A stretch of 16,921 bases of DNA from a bacterium (GTDB taxonomy: Bacteria; SZUA-79; Acidulodesulfobacterales; Acidulodesulfobacteraceae): positions 1 through 16,921 of the forward strand of contig JAKACI010000005.1 in the NCBI GenBank assembly GCA_021821565.1, in the 5' to 3' direction. Positions 6,725-15,234 of this stretch are shown here, one piece after another. The notes below the pieces were generated by a model. It did no database searches and was not told the origin of the DNA. It worked only from the letters and a program-made list of their open reading frames with translations. A program made the translations under genes and the position numbers. Each line of letters opens with the position of its first letter. Position 1 is the first letter of the stretch.

Positions 6725-8149
6725 ATGAAAAAATTTAAAAAAGTATTAATAGCCAACAGGGGAGAAATAGCTTCCCGTGTTATAAGAGCATGTAAAGAAT
6801 TAGGTATTAAGACAGTTGCTATTTATTCCGAAGCGGATTCCCAGGCTTTGCATGTTAAAAAAGCGGATGAAGCGTATCTTGTCGGTCCAGGTCCTATTTC
6901 AGGCTATTTAAATGTTAATAGAATAGTAGATCTTGCCGTTAACGTGGGGGTTGATGCTATACATCCCGGATACGGGTTTTTATCGGAAAATGCTAAATTC
7001 CCAGCATATTGCGAAAAAAGAGGTATTGTTTTTATAGGTCCATCGGCTAAATCTATAGCAATGATGGGTGATAAAATAGAATCAAAAAAACTTATGCGCA
7101 AAGCAGGTGTTCCCGTTGTAGAAGGTTCGGAAGGCGGAGTTATATCTGAAGAAGACGCATTGAGTATTGCACGGTCCATCGGTTATCCTGTAATGATTAA
7201 AGCTTCCGCAGGCGGCGGCGGCAAAGGAATAAGAATTTGTTTTAACGACGATGACATTAAAAAAAATTTTTCGCTGTCTAGATCTGAAGCAGAAAAATCA
7301 TTCGGAAATCCTGAAGTTTTTATTGAAAAATATATAGATAAGCCTCATCATATAGAATTTCAAATTCTTGCGGATAATTACGGCAACATAATACATCTTG
7401 GCGAAAGAGATTGTTCTATTCAAAGAAAACATCAGAAATTAATTGAAATTGCTCCGTCTCTTATATTAACCGAAGAATTAAGAAAAAGAATGGGCGAATC
7501 TTCTATTGCCGCAGCTAAGGCTTGTGATTATAGAAATGCAGGAACCATAGAATATATTATGGATAAAAACGGCAACTATTATTTTATGGAGATGAACACG
7601 AGAATCCAGGTTGAACATCCTGTTACAGAAATGATTACCGGAGTTGATATAGTAGGCGAACAAATTCAAATAGCAATGGGTAAAGAATTAGATATTAAAC
7701 AGGAAGATGTAGTATTAAGAGGCTATGCTATAGAATGCAGGATTAATGCCGAAAATCCAAGAAAAGATTTTGCTCCCAGCACGGGGAAAGTCACGGCGTA
7801 TTATTCTCCGGGAGGTATTGGCGTAAGGATAGACGGGTCTGTATATAAAGACTATGTTTTACCGCCTTTTTATGATTCAATGATTGCTAAGATGACTGTG
7901 TATGGAAGAACGTGGGATGAAACGGTAAGAAGAGCTTCAAGAGCTTTGCAGGAATTTGTGATTAAAGGCATAAGAACTACTATACCGTTTCAATTAAAAA
8001 TAATAGAAGACGAAGATTTTATAAAAGGAAACTTTGACACTCATTTTATCGAAGAAAGGCAGTACCTGAGAGATTATAAAATACAGAGGGACCCCTCTGA
8101 CAGAATTATTGCTATCTCAGCCGCAATTGCGGCATATTATGGAATATAA
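6725..8149 (+). CDS. pycA: pyruvate carboxylase subunit A (biotin carboxylase)
   Basis: 474-residue ATP-grasp biotin carboxylase that uses ATP and bicarbonate to carboxylate biotin on its partner. Motifs in order: NRGE 11-14, HPGYGFLSEN 80-89, the glycine-rich ATP loop GGGGKG 163-168, ERDCSIQRKHQK 227-238 and EMNTRIQVEHPVTE 289-302. Length and C-terminus are normal for a stand-alone subunit. The same chain type serves acetyl-CoA carboxylase (AccC). Pyruvate carboxylase is preferred because the next gene encodes the matching pyruvate-type carboxyltransferase with a biotin domain. A strong promoter and long leader precede it. The start fits the family N-terminus. There is no sign of damage. Confidence 0.93.
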   Translation: MKKFKKVLIANRGEIASRVIRACKELGIKTVAIYSEADSQALHVKKADEAYLVGPGPISGYLNVNRIVDLAVNVGVDAIHPGYGFLSENAKFPAYCEKRGIVFIGPSAKSIAMMGDKIESKKLMRKAGVPVVEGSEGGVISEEDALSIARSIGYPVMIKASAGGGGKGIRICFNDDDIKKNFSLSRSEAEKSFGNPEVFIEKYIDKPHHIEFQILADNYGNIIHLGERDCSIQRKHQKLIEIAPSLILTEELRKRMGESSIAAAKACDYRNAGTIEYIMDKNGNYYFMEMNTRIQVEHPVTEMITGVDIVGEQIQIAMGKELDIKQEDVVLRGYAIECRINAENPRKDFAPSTGKVTAYYSPGGIGVRIDGSVYKDYVLPPFYDSMIAKMTVYGRTWDETVRRASRALQEFVIKGIRTTIPFQLKIIEDEDFIKGNFDTHFIEERQYLRDYKIQRDPSDRIIAISAAIAAYYGI

Positions 8150-8238
8150 GAATATAATAAGATATATCATTAATAATAAATAATATAAAATTATAAATAA
8201 ACTAGGATTAATAATTTAATAAAAATAGCAGGCATAAT

Positions 8239-10143
8239 ATGAGCGAAACAAAAGAAAAATACATTAGAAAAGTTGATTTTATGGAAGTTGCTTTAAGAGA
8301 CGCGCATCAGTCATTGTTGGCTACAAGAATGACTACACCCGATATTCTTGGAATAGCCCCTGTTCTTGATGCTATAGGATTCTGGTCGTTAGAAGTTTGG
8401 GGAGGGGCCACTTTTGATTCGTGTTTAAGATTTTTAAAAGAAGACCCGTGGGAAAGACTTAAAAAATTGCGCAAATCTTATAAACACTCCCGTCTTCAAA
8501 TGCTTTTGCGAGGGCAAAATCTAGTAGGATACCGTCATTATGCCGATGACGTTGTAGAAAAATTTATAGATTTAAGCGTTAATAACGGGATAGACGTATT
8601 TAGAATATTTGATTCATTAAATGATTTTAGAAATATCAGAAAATCGGTAGAAGCCGTAAAAAAAAGAAAAAAAATAGCGGAAGCAACTATATGCTATACG
8701 ACAAGCCCTGTCCATACAAATGAATTATTTACTCAAATGGCATTAGAACTTGCAGAAATGGGAGCCGACGCTATTGCTATTAAAGATATGGCCGGTTTGC
8801 TTTCTCCTTTAAAAGCTTATGAACTAGTTTCTATGATTAAAAAGGCGGTTAATCTGCCTGTCCATGTACATTCGCATTCAACAGGCGGTTTCGCGTGTAT
8901 GTCATTATTGAAAGCCGTTGAAGGCGGAGCGGATATTATAGATACGGCTATATCTACAATGTCCGGCGGGACATCGCATCCGCCGACGGAATCTATGGTA
9001 TTTACTCTATCAGAAATGGGTTACGATGTAGATCTCGACCTTGAAAAGCTTAAAGAAGTTGCGGATTATTTTAAAAACGTAAGGAAAAAATATAAGGCTT
9101 TTGAAAGCGAATATACAAATATTAATACAGATGTGCTTGTGACCCAAGTTCCCGGCGGAATGATGTCAAATCTTGCAAACCAGCTTAAAGAACAAAATGC
9201 TCTTGATAAGATGGATGAGGTTTTATATGAAGTACCGCAGGTTCGCGAAGATTTCGGATATCCTCCTTTGGTTACTCCTACTTCGCAGATTATTGGGACT
9301 CAGGCTGCCCTTAATGTAATAACGGGAGAAAAATATAAAGTTATAACAAGCGAGGCAAAAAATTATCTCAAGGGATATTATGGCAAAGCGCCTGCAGTAA
9401 TAAACGAAGATGTTAGGAAAAGGGCCCTCGGCGATGAAGAATTTATAACTGTAAGGCCAGCCGATCTTCTTGAGCCTGAATTAAAACAGAATATAGATAA
9501 AATTAAAGAATTTATAGCCGGTGATGAAGATATTATGAGCTATATATTATTTCCCCAGATTGCTATTGAATTTTTCAAAGACAGAAAAGACGGAAAATTG
9601 CCGGATTATACCGCTCAAAACAGTGAAGGAGAATATTCGTCCGATATGTCAAACGGATTAGTTCTGTCCAATGAATTTGCGGAAGCCGAAAAATTTAGAG
9701 ACAGTGATCTTGTACCGAGCGAGTTTATAGTTACGGTTCATGGCGAGAACTATAGGATAAAAATAGCCGGAGTAGGGCACAAAGCAGACCAGAAAAGACC
9801 GTTCTTCTTAAATGTAGACGGTACTATGGAAGAAGTTACCATCGAATCGCTTACAGAAGTAGTTCCAAGCTACGGAGGCGAAATTGTAGGTGAAAATATT
9901 GCAAGATCTAAACGTCCTTCGCCAAAAAGAGAAGGAGACGTATATGCGCCGATGCCGGGAAGAATTACTAAATTACTGGTAAAAAAAGGAGATTCCGTAA
10001 ATGCAGGCGATACTGTTTTAATAGTAGAAGCTATGAAAATGGAAAATGAAATTCACACGCCTATTGACGGTATAATAAAAGAAATATATGTTGAAGAAGG
10101 CGATATGGCAAATCCTGACGAAACGCTTATATATGTTGAATGA
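8239..10143 (+). CDS. pycB: pyruvate carboxylase subunit B (carboxyltransferase plus biotin carrier)
   Basis: 634 residues. The N-terminal HMGL-like barrel transfers CO2 from biotin to pyruvate to give oxaloacetate: LRDAHQSL 19-26 (metal ligand D21), AIKDMAGLL with the likely carbamylated K182, and HSHSTGG with H211 and H213. A middle conserved carboxylase domain follows, then a biotinyl domain from about 565 with VEAMKMENEIH, where K600 carries biotin. Na+-pumping oxaloacetate decarboxylase alpha chains look alike, but no OadB or OadG is present and a biotin carboxylase lies 89 bases upstream, so an anaplerotic pyruvate carboxylase is more likely. AGCAGG at 8227-8232, six bases before ATG, supports the start. 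Probably co-transcribed with pycA. Confidence 0.93.
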   Translation: MSETKEKYIRKVDFMEVALRDAHQSLLATRMTTPDILGIAPVLDAIGFWSLEVWGGATFDSCLRFLKEDPWERLKKLRKSYKHSRLQMLLRGQNLVGYRHYADDVVEKFIDLSVNNGIDVFRIFDSLNDFRNIRKSVEAVKKRKKIAEATICYTTSPVHTNELFTQMALELAEMGADAIAIKDMAGLLSPLKAYELVSMIKKAVNLPVHVHSHSTGGFACMSLLKAVEGGADIIDTAISTMSGGTSHPPTESMVFTLSEMGYDVDLDLEKLKEVADYFKNVRKKYKAFESEYTNINTDVLVTQVPGGMMSNLANQLKEQNALDKMDEVLYEVPQVREDFGYPPLVTPTSQIIGTQAALNVITGEKYKVITSEAKNYLKGYYGKAPAVINEDVRKRALGDEEFITVRPADLLEPELKQNIDKIKEFIAGDEDIMSYILFPQIAIEFFKDRKDGKLPDYTAQNSEGEYSSDMSNGLVLSNEFAEAEKFRDSDLVPSEFIVTVHGENYRIKIAGVGHKADQKRPFFLNVDGTMEEVTIESLTEVVPSYGGEIVGENIARSKRPSPKREGDVYAPMPGRITKLLVKKGDSVNAGDTVLIVEAMKMENEIHTPIDGIIKEIYVEEGDMANPDETLIYVE

Positions 10144-10210
10144 TTTATTATATTAATTAATTTTTTGATTATTTATAATTTTATTTTATTTTTTTATTTG
10201 ATTAAAAAGG

Positions 10211-10251
10211 TAATTATAAAAATAAATGAAATAAAATTATAATTATATTTT
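10211..10251 (+). terminator. possible hairpin after pycB
   Basis: TAATTATAA (10211-10219) and TTATAATTA (10237-10245) form a perfect 9-bp stem with a 17-base loop, followed by TATTTT. It is pure A/T and the U-run is poor, so termination is uncertain. Confidence 0.25.
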
Positions 10252-10303
10252 AATAATATTATATATTTATAATCAATCATTTTAAATTATGAAGGTGATA
10301 TAA

Positions 10304-11119
10304 TTGACACGTAATCCTGCAGTTGCGGGTTCTTTTTATCCTGCGGATATAAATCAGATAAATGCGCTTATAAGATCATTTAATGTGAACACCCCTGAGG
10401 ATAAAATTAATGCTTTTGGAATAATTTCTCCGCATGCAGGATATGTTTATTCAGGAAAAACTGCTTTAATGGGATATTCATCTATTGACATAAAAAAGAA
10501 TATAATAATTATGGGTCCTAACCATACGGGATTAGGTTCGGATTTTTCTGTTATGAACGAAGGAAGCTATAATTTTGGCGCATTTAATGTACCCATTAAT
10601 TCTATTCTTGCAGATGAAATTATTAATCAAAAAGACAGCCCCTTCCAATCCGACGATGAGGCTCAGTTAAAAGAGCATTCAATTGAAGTTCAAATACCGC
10701 TGCTGCATTATTTCAGATCTGATTTTTCAATAGTTCCTATAGTTATTTCATATATAAGATACGATGATGTAATAAAGGCCGCCAAAGCTATTTTTAACGC
10801 TCTTATAAAATTAGACTTGATAGATGATGTTTTAATTGTCGCAAGTTCCGATATGACGCATTATGAAACCGTCGAAGAGGCAAAGATAAAAGATTTGATA
10901 GCTATAAACGAAATTATTCGGCTTGACCCCGAAGGTCTTTATGATAAAGTTATCGGCAATAAAATTTCTATGTGCGGATTTATTCCTGCTTCAATTATGC
11001 TATTAGTTGCAAAAATGGCGGGTAAAACCAATGTAAAATTAATTAATTACACAAATTCAGGAGAGGCTTCGGGAGATTATTCAAGTGTCGTAGGGTATTC
11101 CTCAATTGCCGTATATTAG
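10304..11119 (+). CDS. amrB: Memo-family protein (AmmeMemoRadiSam system protein B)
   Basis: 271-residue member of the MEMO1 family, related in fold to class III extradiol dioxygenases. The family's metal-site residues are present: H44 (SPHAGYVYSG), H74 (GPNHTG) and C224 (MCGFIPAS). Also present are KEHSIEVQIPLLHY near 123-136 and SSDMTHYE near 181-188. The opening PAVAGSFYPAD is typical. Translation starts at TTG 10304, chosen because AAGGTGAT (10292-10299) lies five bases upstream and the family N-terminus follows at once. Family members often sit beside an AMMECR1-domain protein and a radical SAM enzyme; neither is in this window. The biochemical role of the family is unsettled. It lies between pycB and gltX on the same strand, but wide AT gaps leave operon membership open. 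Confidence 0.88.
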   Translation: MTRNPAVAGSFYPADINQINALIRSFNVNTPEDKINAFGIISPHAGYVYSGKTALMGYSSIDIKKNIIIMGPNHTGLGSDFSVMNEGSYNFGAFNVPINSILADEIINQKDSPFQSDDEAQLKEHSIEVQIPLLHYFRSDFSIVPIVISYIRYDDVIKAAKAIFNALIKLDLIDDVLIVASSDMTHYETVEEAKIKDLIAINEIIRLDPEGLYDKVIGNKISMCGFIPASIMLLVAKMAGKTNVKLINYTNSGEASGDYSSVVGYSSIAVY

Positions 11120-11177
11120 CCATAGCATAAAACACATAACATACATAGTATATTGAATTTTATATAGCTTAAATAAT

Positions 11178-12743
11178 ATGGTAAAAACAAGATTTGCACC
11201 GAGTCCCACAGGATATCTTCATATCGGAGGAGCTAGAACGGCGCTATTCAATTATATTTATGCCAAACATTACGTCGGAAAATTTATTTTAAGAATTGAA
11301 GATACCGATTCTGAAAGATCTTTAAAAGAATATGAAGAAGACATAATTAAAAGCTTAGAATGGCTTGGATTAGTTTCTGATGAACCTGTCTCATATCAAT
11401 CTTCGAGATTAGACATATATAAAGAATATTGCCAAAAACTTTTAGACGAAGGCAAAGCTTATAATTGTTATTGCAGCGTTGAATTGCTGGAAGAAGATAA
11501 AAATAAGCTTATAGCCGAAAGTAAAAAACCGATGTACTACGGAAGATGCCGCAATTTGCCGCCTGATAAACAAAATAACGATTTGCCCCATGTAGTCAGA
11601 TTTAAAACACATAGAGAAGACGGTCATTTAACCAAATTTAAAGATTTAACAAGAGATCAATTTGTTTCCGTAAACAATAACGAGATTGACGATTTTGTAA
11701 TTATGCGGACAGACGGAATCCCTACTTATAACTTTGCCGTCGTTATAGACGATGCCCTTATGGGTATCACTCATATTATAAGAGGAGACGACCATTTGAG
11801 CAATACGCCTAAGCAGGTGCTTCTTTATGAAGCTCTTGGTTTCAAACCGCCTGAATTTGCTCATGTTTCAATGATTCTAGGAAATGACGGAAAAAGATTG
11901 TCTAAAAGACACGGCGCAACGGCAGTTATGCAATATAAAAACGATGGTTTTTTACCTGAAGCTCTGATAAATTACCTTGTAAGACTCGGCTGGTCTCACG
12001 GAAATGACGAGATTTTATCTATTGCAGATATGATTAAGTATTTTGATTTAAAACATATAAGCAAATCAGCCGCCGTGTTTAATAAAGAAAAATTATTATG
12101 GCTTAATGCTCATTATATAAAACAGAAAACCGCAAAAGAATTAGTAGACATGATTAATGATATAGATAATAATATAGATATAGATATAGATATAGATAAT
12201 GAAAAAGATAAAAAAATATCTTATAGCGAAAATGTTTCAATTTTAATAGACGTTTTAAAGCCGAGAGTAAAAACCTTAATTGAAATAAAAGAAAAAATGG
12301 GATTTTATTTAAATGACGGCAATATTATTTACGATAAAAACCTGCTTAGCGAAATAGATAAATTTAAATTAAACGAGTTTGATAATTCTGATAATAATAA
12401 TGACTGTGCCGTTAAGCATAACAATATTCAAAATAATAGCTTTAATTCTTTAAGTAATGCTATATATTTTCTAAATACATTAATAAATTTTGTTGAAAAT
12501 TTAAACTTGGACATCCAAAGCTTCAATGGAGCCGGATATATAAATTACATAAAAGAATCTTTCAATGAATTTTTTTTAAAAAATAAATGGTCGCTCAAAG
12601 AAAAGGCTATGATTATAAGAATAGCGCTGACGGGAGAAAAAATAAGCCCGGGTATTTACGAAGTTATTTTTGCATTGGGCAAGAAAAGAACATTGCAAAG
12701 AATATATAATTTTATTGAATTTCTAAAGACGAATTATAATTGA
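11178..12743 (+). CDS. gltX: glutamyl-tRNA synthetase
   Basis: 521-residue class I synthetase that charges tRNA-Glu. The HIGH-type signature is HIGG 15-18 in APSPTGYLHIGGARTALF. The KMSKS-type loop is KRLSKR 239-244. RIEDTD at 39-44 is a typical glutamate-site element. The zinc-ribbon region keeps C97, C99 and C124, with Asn where E. coli has the fourth ligand. Whether it also charges tRNA-Gln cannot be read from sequence. The C-terminal anticodon-binding half carries two Asn/Asp-rich insertions, about residues 325-347 and 401-424; the first is encoded partly by a hexanucleotide repeat. Conserved blocks continue after both, so the gene is probably functional. No clear Shine-Dalgarno precedes ATG 11178. 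Confidence 0.93.
   Translation: MVKTRFAPSPTGYLHIGGARTALFNYIYAKHYVGKFILRIEDTDSERSLKEYEEDIIKSLEWLGLVSDEPVSYQSSRLDIYKEYCQKLLDEGKAYNCYCSVELLEEDKNKLIAESKKPMYYGRCRNLPPDKQNNDLPHVVRFKTHREDGHLTKFKDLTRDQFVSVNNNEIDDFVIMRTDGIPTYNFAVVIDDALMGITHIIRGDDHLSNTPKQVLLYEALGFKPPEFAHVSMILGNDGKRLSKRHGATAVMQYKNDGFLPEALINYLVRLGWSHGNDEILSIADMIKYFDLKHISKSAAVFNKEKLLWLNAHYIKQKTAKELVDMINDIDNNIDIDIDIDNEKDKKISYSENVSILIDVLKPRVKTLIEIKEKMGFYLNDGNIIYDKNLLSEIDKFKLNEFDNSDNNNDCAVKHNNIQNNSFNSLSNAIYFLNTLINFVENLNLDIQSFNGAGYINYIKESFNEFFLKNKWSLKEKAMIIRIALTGEKISPGIYEVIFALGKKRTLQRIYNFIEFLKTNYN
12174..12197 (+). repeat. coding hexanucleotide microsatellite (ATAGAT x4) in gltX
   Basis: Four perfect ATAGAT units, with degenerate copies just upstream, encode alternating Ile-Asp. 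The six-base unit keeps frame when its number changes. Confidence 0.85.
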
Positions 12744-12826
12744 TAGCTGCTCTATTTTCTTGATAGACAATGGCTATTTATCATAAATAAATTTTTATAT
12801 TTTTTAATGTTTTTTATATAATATAT

Positions 12827-13027
12827 ATACCTTAAATCACCGTCAGGGATTTATTTTTCTGAAAGAGCCGTCTAAATGCCGACGGTTTTAAAGCGTACCT
12901 ACTTACGCAGGAATGACTTTCAGAGGATTTAATTTTTAACCCAGCGAGTGTCATTCTCGCGAAAGCGGAAATCCAGTCTTTATTATATGTTGAAGCAACT
13001 TTAATAGTCCCTAACGGTGATTTAAAG
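12827..13027. mobile_element. MITE-like element, copy B of the hairpin repeat, with terminal inverted repeats
   Basis: About 198 bases bounded by inverted repeats: left TTAAATCACCGTCAGGGA (12832-12849), and right 13008-13025 whose complement reads TTAAATCACCGTTAGGGA (17 of 18 match). Flanks are TA-rich, with a possible 5-base ATATA duplication. Inside are the AGCCGTC/GACGGCT hairpin (12867-12888), a GCAGGAATGAC segment at about 12917-12927 and an inverse GTCATTCTCGCG at about 12950-12961, followed by a CGC-GAAA-GCG mini-hairpin. The GGAATGAC-type core resembles dispersed repeats of the Neisseria dRS3 kind seen in many bacteria. It has no coding capacity. With its flanks it fills the whole gltX-rnhB gap. 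Confidence 0.72.
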
Positions 13028-13072
13028 ATATATTATATAATTTTGTATATGTTGCATTAATTAAAATAAATT

Positions 13073-13642
13073 ATGAAAGTTATTTGCGGGATTGATGAGG
13101 TCGGCAGAGGCTGTTTGGCAGGTCCAGTAATATCGGCTGCAATAATTATTGATAAAAATTTAATTCCCTTCGGTATTAAAGATTCTAAGCTATTAACTCC
13201 TGAAAAAAGAGAATATTTTTTTGATTATCTAATAGAAAACGCAATTTCTGTTTCAATCGGGGCTGCGTCTAATGTTGAAATTGACGAAATCAATATATTA
13301 AATGCCGCTATGCTTTCTATGGAAAGAGCATTTAATAATCTAACCGTTAAACCGGATATAGTTATTATAGACGGTCCGTATATTCCTAAGCAGATGAAAA
13401 ATTTAGACAAAATTAAAGTATTGCCTGTTATAAAAGCAGATATAAAAGTAAAATCAGTTTCTTGTGCTTCTATAATAGCAAAGGTTACTAGAGATACAAT
13501 TATGAGAGAATACTACGATAAAAAATATTATGGATACGGATTTAAAAATCATAAAGGATACGCAACAAAAGAACATATGGAAAATATTTTAAAATTGGGA
13601 TTAACGGATATACATAGAAAAACTTTTAAATTTTCCTGTTAA
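13073..13642 (+). CDS. rnhB: ribonuclease HII
   Basis: 189-residue type 2 RNase H that cuts RNA in RNA-DNA hybrids and removes single ribonucleotides from DNA. The GIDEVGRGCLAGPV block holds D8, E9 and the GRG motif (11-13) that recognises the ribonucleotide junction. D100 (VIIDGP) and D123 (KADIKVKSVSCASIIAKVTRD region) complete the DEDD site. Length is slightly short but normal for bacteria. CASIIAK replaces the more usual AASIIAK, which is minor. It has no visible Shine-Dalgarno; the start fits the family. It is flanked on both sides by palindromic repeat elements. RNase HII genes often neighbour yraN, as here. Confidence 0.93.
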   Translation: MKVICGIDEVGRGCLAGPVISAAIIIDKNLIPFGIKDSKLLTPEKREYFFDYLIENAISVSIGAASNVEIDEINILNAAMLSMERAFNNLTVKPDIVIIDGPYIPKQMKNLDKIKVLPVIKADIKVKSVSCASIIAKVTRDTIMREYYDKKYYGYGFKNHKGYATKEHMENILKLGLTDIHRKTFKFSC

Positions 13643-13663
13643 ATAGAAAAACTTTTAAAATTA

Positions 13664-13700
13664 TCTATTTATATTATAATGTCATTATAATATAAATAGA
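13664..13700. repeat. perfect 37-base palindrome after rnhB
   Basis: Two 18-base arms, left TCTATTTATATTATAATG and right its exact complement, around a single central T (13682). It begins 21 bases after the rnhB stop. It could act as a bidirectional terminator-like hairpin, but no T-run follows on the plus strand. Chance formation is unlikely even in AT-rich DNA. Confidence 0.85.
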
Positions 13701-13725
13701 TTCCTGCCAAGTCGGGTTGAGACGC

Positions 13726-13842
13726 ATAAACTTTAATCTTGCATTAGAAATTTATTTTCTGGATTCCTGCGCAGGAATCCAGTATTGCTTACAATTGAAA
13801 TACACTTATAATTTCTATTGCAGGATTAAGGATAAAGTTTAT
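13726..13842. mobile_element. nested palindromic MITE-like element
   Basis: About 117 bases. Ends are imperfect inverted repeats: left ATAAACTTTAATC followed by TTGCATTAGAAATT (13726-13752), and right 13810-13842, whose complement begins ATAAACTTTATCC and ends CTGCAATAGAAATT. At the centre, 13759-13782 is a perfect 24-base palindrome around GGATTCCTGCGCAGGAATCC. That core belongs to the same GGATTCCTGC family as the segments inside 12827-13027. No coding capacity. Confidence 0.65.
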
Positions 13843-13949
13843 AATTTTAAAATAAATATATTTGTATTATAATATCAATTTATATTATATATATAATATA
13901 TAAAATACATAAAAGAAATAAAAATAATAAATTAATAAAATGAAAGAAT

Positions 13950-14321
13950 ATGAAGGCAAAATCATTAAATAGAAAAAAAGGAGAAGCAGGAGAAAAAATA
14001 GCTAAAGAATTTTTAGAAAAATTAGGCTATAAAATTATAGCGACTAATTTTAGAAAGAAATGCGGAGAAATTGATATTATAGCCGACAAAGACAAAAATA
14101 GTATATATTTTATAGAAGTAAAATCAAGATTTCAAAATAATTTTGGGATGCCTTTAGAATCTGTTGACGGTAAAAAAATAGATAAAATTGCAAAAGTATC
14201 GGAATTATTTTTGCTTGAATATACAAAAAAACCAAAATCAATAAACTATGGAATAATATCAATAGAATTTCTACCTAACAGTTCAATTAAACTTATATTC
14301 TTTGAAAATGGATTTGATTAA
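13950..14321 (+). CDS. yraN: YraN family (UPF0102) putative endonuclease
   Basis: 123 residues with the full UPF0102 pattern: KKGEAGEKIAKEFLEKLGYK, then NFRKKCGEIDIIA and IYFIEVKSR. G39-E40-I41-D42 and E56-V57-K58 match a PD-(D/E)XK nuclease core. Activity is not established for most members. ATG 13950 fits the family start and is preceded by a modest GAAAG. The 3' end overlaps the next gene by 14 bases, so the two are probably translated from one mRNA. YraN genes commonly lie near rnhB and rsmI, and both are in this window. Confidence 0.9.
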   Translation: MKAKSLNRKKGEAGEKIAKEFLEKLGYKIIATNFRKKCGEIDIIADKDKNSIYFIEVKSRFQNNFGMPLESVDGKKIDKIAKVSELFLLEYTKKPKSINYGIISIEFLPNSSIKLIFFENGFD

Positions 14322-15234
14322 ATTATCTTTAGCGCAAATCGCTCCTGAACCCGGATTGTTAGATTGCAATCTTGAGAAACATCTAAAATATATAGACGAG
14401 GCAAAGCAGTCAGGGAGCAAACTTATAATATTTCCGGAATTGTCTTTAACCGGATATTTTCTAAAAGATGCCGTTTATGATGTGGCCATTAATATAAAAA
14501 ATAGCCGTAAAAATAAAGAAAACAGCAAAAATACCGAAAATACAGGATTAGATTTTACAAAATACAATAATTATAATTATACAATAGACAGTCTTTTAGA
14601 TAAAAGTAACGAAATTGCAATTATTGCAGGATTTGTTGAATCGGATGAAGATTATAATTTTTACAATAGTACTTTTTGTTTATCGGGGGGCAATATTTTG
14701 CATGTTCATAGAAAAGTTTATTTGCCGACCTACGGAATGTTTGAAGAGATGCGTTATTTCAAACAAGGCAAAGAATTTGGAGTGTTTAATATTCTGGGAG
14801 TTAACTCCGCAATATTAACATGCGAGGATGCCTGGCATTTATCTTCTTCATATATTGCAGTCAACAAGGGAGCTAAATTGATTGTAATAAATTCTGCTTC
14901 CCCTGCCAGAGGAATTGAAGAAGGAAACGATAAATTCAGCTCGGTTAAGATGTGGGAAGAGCTTCTTTCCGTGATAGCTTTTTATTATAAAAGTTATGTC
15001 ATATATGTAAATAGAGTAGGATTTGAAGACGGCATAGGTTTTTCCGGAGGCTCATGCGTATTTTCTCCGGACGGGAAGAAAGACTATTACCTTGACTATC
15101 TTGACGAAGGATTACTGAATATTGAAATAAATCTTGATTTCTTAAAAAATGAAAGATTTAAAACTCCTATACTGAGAGACGAAAATTTAGATATAACATT
15201 AAAAGAAATTAAAAGTATAATAGATAATCGGTAA
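14308..15234 (+). CDS. nitrilase-superfamily amidase, probable glutaminase partner of NadE
   Basis: 308 residues from ATG 14308; a TTG two codons upstream (14302) is the alternative start. The carbon-nitrogen hydrolase triad is complete: E44 (FPELSLTGY), K136 (HRKVYLPTYG) and C172 (LTCEDAWH). The HRKVYLPTYGMFEEMRYF block and the CEDAWH motif are closest to the N-terminal glutaminase domain of glutamine-dependent NAD synthetase, and a stand-alone synthetase gene lies 256 bases downstream. The likely job is releasing ammonia from glutamine for NadE. Residues about 64-91 form a Lys/Asn-rich insertion. Other omega-amidase-like roles cannot be excluded by sequence alone. The superfamily is certain, the partner role inferred. 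Confidence 0.85.
   Translation: MDLIKLSLAQIAPEPGLLDCNLEKHLKYIDEAKQSGSKLIIFPELSLTGYFLKDAVYDVAINIKNSRKNKENSKNTENTGLDFTKYNNYNYTIDSLLDKSNEIAIIAGFVESDEDYNFYNSTFCLSGGNILHVHRKVYLPTYGMFEEMRYFKQGKEFGVFNILGVNSAILTCEDAWHLSSSYIAVNKGAKLIVINSASPARGIEEGNDKFSSVKMWEELLSVIAFYYKSYVIYVNRVGFEDGIGFSGGSCVFSPDGKKDYYLDYLDEGLLNIEINLDFLKNERFKTPILRDENLDITLKEIKSIIDNR

Noticed and set aside
8239..10143. Na+-pumping oxaloacetate decarboxylase alpha subunit
   Set aside because: No beta or gamma membrane subunits are nearby, while a biotin carboxylase subunit is immediately upstream, which favours pyruvate carboxylase.
12746..12795. Intrinsic terminator after gltX
   Set aside because: The best stem is five A/T-rich pairs (ATAGC with GCTAT) with a 22-base loop, too weak to call.
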